Below, piece by piece: positions 43,853-52,765 of a stretch of DNA of 64,000 nucleotides. The notes beneath the pieces were generated by a model. The model made no database searches and was not told the DNA's origin. It saw only the letters and a list, made by a program, of their open reading frames with translations. Origin of the DNA: an uncultured Paraprevotella sp. (GTDB lineage Bacteria > Bacteroidota > Bacteroidia > Bacteroidales > Bacteroidaceae); contig URKA01000010.1 of the NCBI GenBank assembly GCA_900548345.1, positions 1 through 64,000 on the forward strand, written 5' to 3'. The position numbers were made by a program, and so were the translations under genes. Position 1 is the first letter of the stretch. Each line of letters opens with the position of its first letter.

Positions 43853-43940
43853 ACAGGTCGGCGTTCCAATGCACACAGGTGTGCATTCCGTCGGTCACAG
43901 GTGTGCGTTTCATTGGTCACAGGTGTCCATTTTGGGGTGT
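43853..43940 (+). repeat. Tandem 22-bp ACAGGTG repeats upstream of groES
   Basis: Four units of exactly 22 bp begin at 43853, 43875, 43897 and 43919. All begin ACAGGT[G/C]. The middle two share about 10 bases starting ACAGGTGTGC, then TT and a GGTC at the end. A degraded fifth unit (GCGGGTCTGC) follows at 43941. They lie in the 359-bp divergent gap between the DUF6056-like gene and groES. The core also occurs at 14.9 and 48.4 kb. No gene is visible in the rest of the gap. Confidence 0.85.
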
Positions 43941-44001
43941 GCGGGTCTGCCATACTGTCAGGGCCTGTTGCCGTGCTCCATCAAGCCTACAAAGAAAAAA
44001 C

Positions 44002-44035
44002 TGCCAACCTGTCATGCCATGCACGTTTGGCATGG
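44002..44035. promoter_or_regulatory. Overlapping inverted repeats upstream of groES
   Basis: TGCCAA (44002-44007) pairs with TTGGCA (44027-44032); ATGCCA (44014-44019) with TGGCAT (44028-44033); and CCATGC (44017-44022) with GCATGG (44030-44035). They lie 60-90 bp before groES. No CIRCE element (TTAGCACTC-N9-GAGTGCTAA) is present, so if groESL is repressed here the operator is different. Confidence 0.4.
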
Positions 44036-44094
44036 TTTTCGTTCTACACAATCAATAGAAAACAAAATATTGACAACTATAAAAATTATACATT

Positions 44095-44367
44095 ATGAGC
44101 ATTAAACCATTAGCAGACCGCGTGCTGATTGAACCGGCTCCGGCTGAGACAAAGACCATCGGCGGTATCATCATTCCTGATACGGCAAAGGAAAAACCCT
44201 TGCAGGGCACAGTAGTAGCCGTAGGTAACGGTACGAAAGACGAAGAAATGATACTGAAAACGGGCGATACCGTGCTGTATGGAAAGTATGCAGGTACGGA
44301 AATCGAATTCGAAGGAAACAAATATCTCATTATGCGCCAAAGCGACGTGGTGGCAGTCATTGCCTGA
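44095..44367 (+). CDS. groES: Co-chaperonin GroES
   Basis: 90 residues, short but typical of Bacteroidetes GroES. It caps the GroEL ring during protein folding. IKPLADRVLIEPAPAETKTIGGIIIPDTAKEKPLQGTVVAVG carries the mobile loop (TIGGIII) and the beta-barrel start, and the ending YLIMRQSDVVAVI is normal. It is 52 bp upstream of groEL, so the two form the usual operon. Confidence 0.98.
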   Translation: MSIKPLADRVLIEPAPAETKTIGGIIIPDTAKEKPLQGTVVAVGNGTKDEEMILKTGDTVLYGKYAGTEIEFEGNKYLIMRQSDVVAVIA

Positions 44368-44418
44368 CGCGCGCGTACATTATATATAATATAAGAGCAA
44401 ATTAAAAAGACAGAAATC

Positions 44419-46056
44419 ATGGCAAAAGAAATCAAATTCAATATAGAGGCCCGTGAACAGATGAAACAGGGCGTGGACCAGTTGGCTAATGCTGTAAAAG
44501 TTACGTTGGGCCCGAAAGGCCGTAACGTGATCATCGAGAAGAAGTTCGGCGCACCCCAAATCACGAAGGACGGTGTGAGCGTGGCGAAGGAAATCGAGCT
44601 GGCCGATGCTTTCGAGAATGCCGGAGCGCAACTCGTAAAGAGCGTGGCAAGCAAGACCGGTGATGACGCGGGCGACGGAACAACGACTGCCACCGTCTTG
44701 GCACAGAGCATTGTAAGCGTGGGACTGAAGAATGTGGCTGCCGGTGCCAATCCCATGGATTTGAAACGCGGTATCGACAAGGCTGTGGCCAAAGTGGTAG
44801 AGCAAATCAAAGGCATGGCAGAACAGGTTGGTGACGACTACAGCAAGATAGAGCAGGTGGCTACGGTAAGTGCCAACAACGACCCTGAAATCGGTAAGCT
44901 CCTGGCCGAGGCCATGCAGAAAGTCAGCAAGGACGGTGTCATCACCATCGAGGAGGCCAAAGGGCGCGACACCACTATCGGCGTGGTTGAGGGTATGCAG
45001 TTCGACCGCGGCTATCTGTCGGCCTATTTCGTGACGGATACCGAAAAGATGGAATGCGTGATGGAGAACCCTTATATCCTCATTTACGACAAGAAGATTT
45101 CCAACCTCAAAGACTTCCTTCCTATTCTGGAACCGGCAGTACAGAGCGGACGTCCCCTGTTGGTGATTGCCGAAGATGTCGACAGCGAGGCACTGACCAC
45201 ATTGGTAGTGAACCGTTTGCGCAGCCAGCTGAAGATTTGTGCCGTAAAGGCTCCGGGCTTCGGCGACCGTCGCAAGGCTATGCTCGAAGACATTGCCGTG
45301 CTGACCGGCGGTGTGGTCATCAGCGAAGAGAAAGGTTTGAAACTGGAGCAGGCCACCATCGAGATGTTAGGCTCATGCGACAAGGTTACCGTATCCAAGG
45401 ATAACACTACCATCGTCAACGGCCGTGGCCAAAGCGAACTTATCAAGGACCGCGTGAACCAGATTAAGAATGAAATCGCCAACTCCACGAGCGATTACGA
45501 CAAGGAAAAGCTGCAGGAGCGTCTGGCCAAACTGAGCGGCGGCGTGGCAGTGCTTTACGTCGGTGCGCCCAGCGAGGTGGAGATGAAAGAGAAGAAAGAC
45601 CGTGTGGACGATGCCTTGTGCGCCACCCGTGCGGCTATCGAAGAGGGTATCATCCCCGGCGGCGGTGTAGCCTACATCCGTGCCATCTCGGCATTGGAAG
45701 GCCTGAAGGGTGCGAACGCCGATGAAACAACCGGTATCAACATCGTGAAGCGTGCCATCGAGGAACCGCTCCGCCAGATTGTGGAGAACGCAGGCCTGGA
45801 AGGTTCCGTTGTGGTTGAGAAAGTGCGTCAGGGAGAAGGTGACTTCGGCTACAATGCCCGCGAAGACAAATACGAGAACCTGAAGGCAAGCGGTATCATC
45901 GACCCTGCCAAGGTAACCCGCGTGGCATTGGAGAATGCCGCTTCCATCGCCGGCATGTTCCTCACCACCGAGTGTGTCATCTGTGACAAGAAGGAAGACA
46001 AACCCGAAATGCCGATGGGTGCTCCCGGAATGGGTGGCATGGGCGGCATGATGTAA
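44419..46056 (+). CDS. groEL: Chaperonin GroEL
   Basis: 545 residues, the standard length. The ATP-dependent folding chamber. It begins AKEIKFNIEAREQMKQGV; the ATP site DGTTTATVLAQ lies near residue 87, and the C-terminus ends in the Gly/Met-rich repeat GAPGMGGMGGMM typical of GroEL. The gene looks complete and is followed by a strong terminator. Confidence 0.98.
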   Translation: MAKEIKFNIEAREQMKQGVDQLANAVKVTLGPKGRNVIIEKKFGAPQITKDGVSVAKEIELADAFENAGAQLVKSVASKTGDDAGDGTTTATVLAQSIVSVGLKNVAAGANPMDLKRGIDKAVAKVVEQIKGMAEQVGDDYSKIEQVATVSANNDPEIGKLLAEAMQKVSKDGVITIEEAKGRDTTIGVVEGMQFDRGYLSAYFVTDTEKMECVMENPYILIYDKKISNLKDFLPILEPAVQSGRPLLVIAEDVDSEALTTLVVNRLRSQLKICAVKAPGFGDRRKAMLEDIAVLTGGVVISEEKGLKLEQATIEMLGSCDKVTVSKDNTTIVNGRGQSELIKDRVNQIKNEIANSTSDYDKEKLQERLAKLSGGVAVLYVGAPSEVEMKEKKDRVDDALCATRAAIEEGIIPGGGVAYIRAISALEGLKGANADETTGINIVKRAIEEPLRQIVENAGLEGSVVVEKVRQGEGDFGYNAREDKYENLKASGIIDPAKVTRVALENAASIAGMFLTTECVICDKKEDKPEMPMGAPGMGGMGGMM

Positions 46057-46083
46057 ACCGCAATCCGATTCATTCAGATAACT

Positions 46084-46127
46084 ATCGCCAAGACAGGACA
46101 ACGGCTCCGGTCTTGGCGATTTCTTTG
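46084..46127 (+). terminator. groESL terminator
   Basis: A perfect 11-bp stem ATCGCCAAGAC (46084-46094) with GTCTTGGCGAT (46110-46120) and a T-rich run, 28 bp after the groEL stop. Confidence 0.85.
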
Positions 46128-46213
46128 TATGCCGTATATCGCATCCGTGGAAAACGTTATTCAAAGCTACGTTCTCCATGTTTCAACATTCTCATAAGAA
46201 AGTATTCCGTTTC

Positions 46214-46245
46214 CTTGCCCGTTGGGGAATTAATAGCTATTTTTG
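46214..46245 (+). promoter_or_regulatory. Candidate promoter for the first GH43 gene
   Basis: A -7 box TATTTTTG at 46238-46245 and a partial -33 (CTTG at 46214-46217) with exactly 20 bp between. It lies 36 bp before the ATG at 46281. Confidence 0.55.
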
Positions 46246-46280
46246 CCGCTAATTCTTCGGACGTTATTGAATGAAAACGT

Positions 46281-47426
46281 ATGAACAGAAAGATTTTGAT
46301 ACAGTGGATAGGATGGATGCTGCTGTCTCTTGTCGCATCGGCACAGCCTGACGTGTCGCTCCTTAACGGCGAGGCATGGCCCGACCACAAGGGCGAACAT
46401 GTCAATGCACACGGCGGATGCGTCATTCGGCACGAAGGCATGTATTATTGGTACGGAGAGAACCGGCCGGCACGCGGCTTTACCACCGAGACCGGCGTGG
46501 AGGTCTATTCGTCGGCCGACCTTGTGCACTGGACCGACTGCGGCGTGGCGCTGGCGGTAAGCGACGAGCCGGGCAGTGCCACGGAGCGCGGATGTATCAT
46601 GGAACGTCCCAAGGTGGTTTACAACAAGAACACCGGAAAGTTTGTCATGCTGTTCCATCTGGAGTTGAAAGGACAGGGATATGCCGCCGCCCAGGTAGGT
46701 TTTGCCGAGAGCGACACGCCGACAGGACCTTTCCGTTTTGTGCGTGCGTTGCGCCCGAATGCCGGCGTGTGGCCCTCGGACTTCTCGCGGAAGGACATCC
46801 GTCGGGCAAGGAGGCTGAAAGAAAGCGACTACAAGGAATGGTGGACGCCTGCGTGGCACGATGCGATGCGACAGGGCCTGCTGCTGGCGCGCGACCTGTC
46901 GGGCGGACAGATGAGCCGCGACATGACCGTCTTTGCCGATGATGACGGCACGGCCTACCATATTTATTCTTCGGAAGAGAACCTGACATTGCATATCGCC
47001 GAACTGACCGACGATTACATGGACTATACGGGACGCTACATCCGCGTGGCGCCCGCCGGACACAACGAAGCTCCCACCATCTTCAAACGCAACGGAGTGT
47101 ATTGGATGATTACGAGCGGGTGCACGGGATGGGAACCCAATGAGGCCCGTATGTTCCGTGCCGGTTCCATCTGGGGACCATGGACACAATGTCCTTCTCC
47201 TTTCGAGGGGGAGGGTGCCCATAAGACATTCCATAGCCAAGGCACGTATATATTCAAGGTGGAGGATAAGGAGGACGGCTTCGTGTTCATGGCCGACCGT
47301 TGGAACCCGCGTTGCCTGAAAGAGTCGCGCTACCTGTGGCTGCCCGTCGGTTTCCGGGAAGACGGAACGCCGGTGATACGTTGGGTGGAAGAATGGCCTG
47401 CATGGGCGGAAGATGGCAAGCGGTAA
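46281..47426 (+). CDS. Glycoside hydrolase family 43-like enzyme
   Basis: 381 residues. A signal peptide (about 1-21, ending VASA before Q) indicates export. A five-bladed propeller hydrolase is suggested by repeated Y/W-rich strands: VNAHGGCVIRHEGMYYWYGENR, YSSADLVHWTDCG, MERPKVVYNKNTGKFVMLFH, AYHIYSSEENLTLHIAELTDDY and APTIFKRNGVYWMITSGCTGW. The INAHGG-like start followed by YYWYGE resembles the GH43 subfamilies that contain exo-beta-1,3-galactanases (subfamily 24 and relatives), which lack the usual catalytic base. Substrate is therefore only a guess (beta-galactan or arabinogalactan). It is the first gene of a small carbohydrate group. Confidence 0.82.
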   Translation: MNRKILIQWIGWMLLSLVASAQPDVSLLNGEAWPDHKGEHVNAHGGCVIRHEGMYYWYGENRPARGFTTETGVEVYSSADLVHWTDCGVALAVSDEPGSATERGCIMERPKVVYNKNTGKFVMLFHLELKGQGYAAAQVGFAESDTPTGPFRFVRALRPNAGVWPSDFSRKDIRRARRLKESDYKEWWTPAWHDAMRQGLLLARDLSGGQMSRDMTVFADDDGTAYHIYSSEENLTLHIAELTDDYMDYTGRYIRVAPAGHNEAPTIFKRNGVYWMITSGCTGWEPNEARMFRAGSIWGPWTQCPSPFEGEGAHKTFHSQGTYIFKVEDKEDGFVFMADRWNPRCLKESRYLWLPVGFREDGTPVIRWVEEWPAWAEDGKR

Positions 47427-47456
47427 CCGTATAAACAAAGAAACAATAGGATAGGG

Positions 47457-48326
47457 ATGAGAACGTGGATTGTATGTCTGTTGGCGTGCGGCATGCTGGC
47501 CGCCTGTTTTCAGAAGACGGAGCAAGGAACATCGGCTCCGGAGGCGGCGCAACCGGATTACGGGATGCTCCGGCCTGCCGATGAGGAACAGGATGGTGGG
47601 CTGCATGCGGCATCGGCCGAGGACGCGGCGGAGGCCGATACCGTGGACCATTTGCATTCTTCAATCGTGCGTCATGCCGTGTCCGACGAAACGGGAAACA
47701 CAGACTCGGTGTGGCATTATCCACTCGGCCGGAAAATCGAGGTGGGGCGGCATCTTGGCCGCAGGATATACCTCGAATTGGGGGAATTCTATGATGATTT
47801 GGTATATAACGGGGCGAAGATATACTGGGGCGACTCCTTGATTTATGTGACCGACCTGGAAGTGGTGAACGATTGGCAGACCTGTCGTACACAGCATGTG
47901 GAAGGCTCGGATGTCACTTACGTGCTCCTGCTTATCGACGACCGGCCCCAACTGCCGTTCTGGCACATCGTATGCATGAACGGCACGGACATCCGTCTGG
48001 CCGATTATGTGCTGGCTGGGAACGACTATGAGGAAGGCGCGCGTTATTTTCATAAAAGTGTGTTGTTCAGAGACCTTGACGGAGATGGGTTCGTCGAAGT
48101 GGGCGGAAAACTGCTTGCCGAACATTGGGCCGACTCTATGACCTACCAGCCTTGTTACATCTACAAGCTCGACAATGATTTGTCTTTCGACGAGGCCTTA
48201 TCGGAGAGCGAGACGCGAAAAGCCCACCATGGCACGTTCTTAGGGTTTGAGAACGGGCTGCATATTGAGAATCCGAACGTGGGACACCACGAGAAAGACA
48301 TGGAGGAGGCCGACGGTGGCCGGTAG
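47457..48326 (+). CDS. Lipoprotein of unknown function
   Basis: 289 residues. The lipobox MLAACF places a lipidated Cys near residue 17, so it is a membrane lipoprotein. An acidic Asp/Glu/Ala-rich linker follows (residues 20-75). The folded part has repeated beta-strands of the type GRRIYLELGEFYDDLVYNGAKIYWGDS and SVLFRDLDGDGFVEVGGKLL; the last resembles a calcium-binding-like DLDGDG loop. No family is recognised. It lies 31 bp after the GH43-like gene in the same direction and is probably co-transcribed, which hints at a surface polysaccharide-related role only by context. Confidence 0.7.
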   Translation: MRTWIVCLLACGMLAACFQKTEQGTSAPEAAQPDYGMLRPADEEQDGGLHAASAEDAAEADTVDHLHSSIVRHAVSDETGNTDSVWHYPLGRKIEVGRHLGRRIYLELGEFYDDLVYNGAKIYWGDSLIYVTDLEVVNDWQTCRTQHVEGSDVTYVLLLIDDRPQLPFWHIVCMNGTDIRLADYVLAGNDYEEGARYFHKSVLFRDLDGDGFVEVGGKLLAEHWADSMTYQPCYIYKLDNDLSFDEALSESETRKAHHGTFLGFENGLHIENPNVGHHEKDMEEADGGR

Positions 48327-48401
48327 TCTTCCGCATGGGGAGAAACCTGTATGCCGTAACAGCCTTTTGAGGTCGCCGAGTCACCGGCCACTTGGCAATA
48401 A

Positions 48402-48443
48402 AAAGCGCACCTGTGTATCGCAAAAGGTACACAGGTGCGTTTT
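48402..48443. terminator. Bidirectional terminator containing the CACCTGT/ACAGGTG core
   Basis: Inverted repeat GCGCACCTGTGTA (48405-48417) with TACACAGGTGCG (48428-48439), flanked by an A run on the left and T runs on the right. It lies between convergent genes. The two cores (CACCTGT at 48408 and ACAGGTG at 48431) are 23 bp apart, the same phasing as in the arrays at 14.9 kb and 43.9 kb. Confidence 0.75.
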
Positions 48444-48465
48444 CCGTTTTTTTCCCCCGATTGAC

Positions 48466-49686
48466 TTACTTCCTGTCGGTCAGTTTCCGTGCCATGGCGC
48501 GGAGGGTTTTCGGGTCGGTTGTGGTGTCCAATACTTTTTGTGCCTCTTTCAGCCATGCCGGACGCTTTTCAAGCTGTGCCAATGTCAGTGTGGGGACGGG
48601 AGCCGTGCGCAGGTTGTTCACGGCGATGCTGAGTTCCGACCATGCTTCGAGCCGGTTGCGTTCCTCCTTGGTGATGTGCATCACGGAGCCATGCCGGGGC
48701 GTGAAGTCGCCGTGCGTCCTGGTGTTCTGCACAAAGGTGAAGTCCTTCAGGTTCGTGCTCTTGCAGAACTGATAATGTCCCTGGGCATAACAGTCGTACA
48801 TCAGCACATATTCGTCCGAGTGTATCAGGGGGAATACGCTTGAGCCCTCTACCGGATACTGCCCTTCTTTCTGTATGTGTTTCCATTCGATGCGGTAAGG
48901 TCCCGTAAGGTTCTTGCTTGTGGCGCGCATCACGCCCTGACGGGTGTGGAATCCCTTGTTCATCACAGGGCGACCCTCATCCTTGAAGAAGAGCACGTAT
49001 TCCTCTTCTTTCGGATTGTATACAATATCGCCGTCGATGGCTGCCGTGCCGAAGTCGAAAAGCAGCTTCGGTTCCGTGATGTCGGTGAAATCTTCGTTGG
49101 CGTATGAGTAGAAGAGCTTGAAGTAAGGCTGTTTGAAGTGCGGGTCGTCCGTAGGGTATTCCCAGTCATGCCGCCCGATGGAATAGTAAATCATGTACTT
49201 CTGTTCTTTCTCGTCCCAAATGGTTTGCGGCGCCCACACGGCATGCAGGTTGCGGCGGTCGAAGCCCGGCAGGTTGGGAAACCGTTCGGGGAAGTCGATG
49301 GCCGTGTGCTGCCAATGGATCAGGTCGGTGCTTTTCATCAGAATCAGTCCGTCGTTGCTTTGCCAACCCTCGTCCGAGCGCATGTCCGTGAGCACCATGT
49401 AGAATGTCTTTCCGTCTTTGCCCCGCATGATGTGTGGGTCGCGTATGCTTTTCTTCAGGGCAATGGTGTCTGATGCCACGACCGGACGCCCTTGGTTCAG
49501 GGATGTATAATCGAATCCGTTGTCACTTACGGCATAGCGGATTTGTTCGCCGTAGGGTGAGTTGTTGGAGAAAAAGGCAAAGAGGTAACTGCAGTAAGGC
49601 GATTCCGCCTTTTTCTGTGCGGCGGTGTGTGGCGACATGCCGAGCAATAAGGCAAGGGCTGCCGCCATCTTGAATTTGATTCTCAT
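48466..49686 (-). CDS. Glycoside hydrolase family 43 enzyme
   Basis: 406 residues. A signal peptide (about 1-23) is followed by a GH43 five-bladed propeller: SYLFAFFSNNSPYGEQIRYAVS, then IRDPHIMRGKDGKTFYMVLTDM with the likely base Asp, MKSTDLIHWQHT, AVWAPQTIWDEKEQKYMIYYS, IDGDIVYNPKEEEYVLFFKDEG and the acid Glu region GQYPVEGSSVFPLI. This is the arabinofuranosidase/xylosidase-type signature, better conserved than in the first GH43-like gene. The C-terminus carries a helical extension. It is transcribed towards the lipoprotein gene and divergently from the GH38 gene. Confidence 0.88.
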   Translation of the reverse strand: MRIKFKMAAALALLLGMSPHTAAQKKAESPYCSYLFAFFSNNSPYGEQIRYAVSDNGFDYTSLNQGRPVVASDTIALKKSIRDPHIMRGKDGKTFYMVLTDMRSDEGWQSNDGLILMKSTDLIHWQHTAIDFPERFPNLPGFDRRNLHAVWAPQTIWDEKEQKYMIYYSIGRHDWEYPTDDPHFKQPYFKLFYSYANEDFTDITEPKLLFDFGTAAIDGDIVYNPKEEEYVLFFKDEGRPVMNKGFHTRQGVMRATSKNLTGPYRIEWKHIQKEGQYPVEGSSVFPLIHSDEYVLMYDCYAQGHYQFCKSTNLKDFTFVQNTRTHGDFTPRHGSVMHITKEERNRLEAWSELSIAVNNLRTAPVPTLTLAQLEKRPAWLKEAQKVLDTTTDPKTLRAMARKLTDRK

Positions 49687-49795
49687 GTCAGGTTAATTTG
49701 TAGGTTTACACTTATTCAGTCACAAATATAGGGAGAATAACCCAAACGTGGCAATTTTTGGCGGAAAAGAATGGAACATGCCGGTCTTTTCCTTT

Positions 49796-49803
49796 TAATT
49801 TTG
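49796..49803 (+). promoter_or_regulatory. Candidate -7 box for the GH38 gene
   Basis: TAATTTTG fits the -7 consensus, 29 bp before the start at 49833. No -33 TTTG at the usual distance. Confidence 0.45.
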
Positions 49804-49832
49804 CGTCATGATGTAATCTTCAATCTGGATAT

Positions 49833-52739
49833 ATGAAATACAAGTTCCTTTTCCCCCTTTTGGTGGGGATGATGTCATGGACGGCTCGTGCTGCGGTTAC
49901 CCCGGAACGGGTGCATTGCAAGGTAGAGCCGGTTTACGGGTACAAGGCCGACCGGTCGGCAGGCCGCCTGGTGTCGGTATCGGTTTATGGGAAAGAGTTG
50001 CGTGGTAAACTTTGGTTGGATGTGTCCTGCAAGGGTATAAAGGAAACATCGGCCTATGAGGTGGATGCGGCGGATTCCGTTTCCGTCGAGCTCTTGTTGC
50101 CGTCTTCGCTTCCGGCCGACAAACGTGTTGTCGTCGGGGTCACTGTTCGCGGCGAGGGCGGAAGCGTGAAAGAAAAGGTTGCGGTGGAGCCGATGCGACA
50201 CTGGACGGTGTATCTTTACAATCATTCCCACGTGGATATAGGTTATACAAACACACACAAGAATGTGGAGCTGCTTCATAAGACGAATGTGGTGGAGGGC
50301 ATGAAGCTGGCGGAAGAGACGTCCGCGCTGGCCGACGGCGCCCGTTTCGTATGGAATCCCGAAGTGACATGGCCGATAGAACGCCTGTGGCTGTCGGAAC
50401 CGTCGAGGCGTGATGAGATACTTTCAGCCGTAAGGAACGGACACTTGTGCGTGGATGCCGGTTATGTGAACCTGAACACAAGCATCTGTTCGGATGAAGA
50501 GATGTTTCATATCTTTAAGTTCTCGCGCGAATTGCAACGTCGGTCAGGCGTGCCCTCCGATGTCTTCCAGCAATTCGATATTCCCGGTATTTCCTGGGGG
50601 CTGGTTCCGGTTATGGTGCAAGAGGGGATAAGGTATGTCGTTTCATGGCCGAATACGGACAGGGGCGGCAATGCACATTCTTTCGGCATCGACGGCATGC
50701 CTTTCTGGTGGGTCGGTCCCGACGGAAAGTCGAAAGTGTTGTTTTTGCAACCCGGCAAGTATTCCAACAGCGGCAGTATGGACAAGGGGATGACCACCGG
50801 CCGTCCCTGGTTCGGGCAGCGCAATCCGCGGAAGATGCCGGCCCGCATCCGGATGGGGAGTGCCAATGTGGACTTTACCGGAAGGCTGGCGGAACTGGAG
50901 AAGAACAACTATCCTTATGATTTCATCGTACTGTCGTGGACACTGTGGGACAACTGTCCGCTGGACGCCGATGTGCCTTATGCCGTGGATGAATGGAACA
51001 GGAAATATGCTTATCCGAAGATTGTGATAAGCGGCGGGCACGAATTCATGTCGGAACTGGAACGGAAGTATGGCGACAAGCTGCCTGTGGTGAGCGGAGA
51101 CTATACGGAGTATTGGACGGACGGATTGGGTACGGCGGCAGAGTTTACCGCCATAAACCGTCGGAACAAGGAACGTATCGCGCAGGCGGAGACCGCATGG
51201 TCCATGTTGGCAGGAGGTGGTGCGGCCCCGCGTGATGACTTTGACGAAGGATGGCGCTACATCCTGATGGGGTCCGAACATACGTGGGATTTTGAAAATC
51301 CCTGGGAGCCTTTCTTTCAGGAGGCCATCTGGAAGGTGAAGAAGTCTTATTTCCATGAGGCGGAGTCGCGCTCAATAGCTCTATTGGATGAGGCTTTGGG
51401 GCTGATAACCGACAAATCCAACGGAGCGTTAGGCCCTCGCGAAGGCATGTCGAACGGCGGGGTAGCGGTGCTGAACACGCAGACATGGACGCACGGCGGA
51501 CTGGTGACTCTGTCTCCGGCCGAAAGTCAGAAGGGGGATAGGGTAGTGGACGAAGCAGGAAATGCAGTACCTTCGCAACGTTTGTCAACCGGTGAGCTTG
51601 TCTTCATGGCGGAGGATGTGCCCGCACTTGGTTCGCGACATTACCGCGTGACGGAAGGTGAGGCACTAGCCACGGACGGATGCCGGACGGACGGGCGTCT
51701 GTTGGAAAATGGTGCCGTCAAGGTGCGGATAGACGAAAGAACCGGTAACATAGTGGCCTTGACCCGTTCCGGAGAAGAATATAATTATGTGGACGAGTCG
51801 GCGGGTGGCGTGAACAGTTGCTGTTGGTTGCCGGCCAATGAAGACCGTCCCGAAGCGGATATCGTGCGTTCCATTTCGATTGTGGAACAAGGGTCGCTTG
51901 TGACGGCACTTCGTGTGACGTCCGAGATGAAAGGTTGTCGTTCCGTGACCCGTACCGTGCGCCTGACGGCCGGCCAGCCTTGGGTGGAGATTACGAATGT
52001 GGTGGACAAGTTACCCTTGCAAGAGAAAGACGGCATCCATTTCGGTTTCGGCTTTAATCTGCCCCGAAGTGTCACGCGCGTCGATATACCTTGGGGAGTG
52101 ATGGAAGTGGAGAAAGACCAATGGCCGCAGGCTAACCGCAATTGGATGGCGATGCAGCGATGGCTTGATATGTCTGACGGGACACATGGTGTGACATGGT
52201 GTTCCCTCGATGCGCCCCTCTTTGAATATGGTAGCCGTTCTGCCAACATTTCTTTGGGATGGGGTGGACAAGGACCGTGGGATACGCGTCTGCCGCAGAG
52301 TTCCATCGTGTATTCCTGGGTGATGAACAATCATTGGCACACCAACTTCCCGTTGACACAGGAAGGGCCGGTGACGTTCCGCTACCGCATATTCCCTCAC
52401 AACGGTTATGACGCGGTGGTTGCCAACCGTTTCGGACTGGAGCAGGCGCAACCTCTGTTGCACGTCATGTCGGACAAAGCTCCGGCTGTGAAGCCCTTGG
52501 TTACCCTCGATAACGATGCGGTGTATGCTACTGTGCTGAAGTCTACCGGAAAAGACGGTGAGCTGATTGTGCGCTTGCGTTCTTTGTCGGACAAGGCGGA
52601 GAAGGTGACGTTGGACTTTCCGGCCCGTCGTCCGTCTTCCGTGTTGCTTTGCACGGTTGAGGAACAGCCCGGACAGGCTGTGGAAGGGGAACTGATGATG
52701 AAACCTTATGGTATGGCGACGTTGAAACTTATCTTCTGA
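49833..52739 (+). CDS. GH38 alpha-mannosidase-like glycoside hydrolase
   Basis: 968 residues with a signal peptide (about 1-20). A short beta-sandwich precedes the catalytic domain, which opens with NHSHVDIGYTNTH. H133 and D135 fit the H-x-D zinc site of GH38, and D249 in QQFDIPGISWG fits its nucleophile/zinc position. WDNCPLDADVPYAVDEWN near 375 and HTWDFENPWEP near 487 are typical later segments. The C-terminal ~400 residues are the family's all-beta domains. Such enzymes remove alpha-linked mannose from glycans. Linkage specificity cannot be stated. It stands next to two GH43-like genes but has its own promoter and terminator. Confidence 0.82.
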   Translation: MKYKFLFPLLVGMMSWTARAAVTPERVHCKVEPVYGYKADRSAGRLVSVSVYGKELRGKLWLDVSCKGIKETSAYEVDAADSVSVELLLPSSLPADKRVVVGVTVRGEGGSVKEKVAVEPMRHWTVYLYNHSHVDIGYTNTHKNVELLHKTNVVEGMKLAEETSALADGARFVWNPEVTWPIERLWLSEPSRRDEILSAVRNGHLCVDAGYVNLNTSICSDEEMFHIFKFSRELQRRSGVPSDVFQQFDIPGISWGLVPVMVQEGIRYVVSWPNTDRGGNAHSFGIDGMPFWWVGPDGKSKVLFLQPGKYSNSGSMDKGMTTGRPWFGQRNPRKMPARIRMGSANVDFTGRLAELEKNNYPYDFIVLSWTLWDNCPLDADVPYAVDEWNRKYAYPKIVISGGHEFMSELERKYGDKLPVVSGDYTEYWTDGLGTAAEFTAINRRNKERIAQAETAWSMLAGGGAAPRDDFDEGWRYILMGSEHTWDFENPWEPFFQEAIWKVKKSYFHEAESRSIALLDEALGLITDKSNGALGPREGMSNGGVAVLNTQTWTHGGLVTLSPAESQKGDRVVDEAGNAVPSQRLSTGELVFMAEDVPALGSRHYRVTEGEALATDGCRTDGRLLENGAVKVRIDERTGNIVALTRSGEEYNYVDESAGGVNSCCWLPANEDRPEADIVRSISIVEQGSLVTALRVTSEMKGCRSVTRTVRLTAGQPWVEITNVVDKLPLQEKDGIHFGFGFNLPRSVTRVDIPWGVMEVEKDQWPQANRNWMAMQRWLDMSDGTHGVTWCSLDAPLFEYGSRSANISLGWGGQGPWDTRLPQSSIVYSWVMNNHWHTNFPLTQEGPVTFRYRIFPHNGYDAVVANRFGLEQAQPLLHVMSDKAPAVKPLVTLDNDAVYATVLKSTGKDGELIVRLRSLSDKAEKVTLDFPARRPSSVLLCTVEEQPGQAVEGELMMKPYGMATLKLIF

Positions 52740-52765
52740 TGTAGCTGAATAATATCCGTTAAAAG

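Noticed and set aside
43853..43940. CRISPR array
   Set aside because: The period is 22 bp with short degenerate units and no unique spacers of 30-40 bp. No cas genes are near.
44036..44094. CIRCE element before groES
   Set aside because: The sequence was read for TTAGCACTC-N9-GAGTGCTAA and no match was found.
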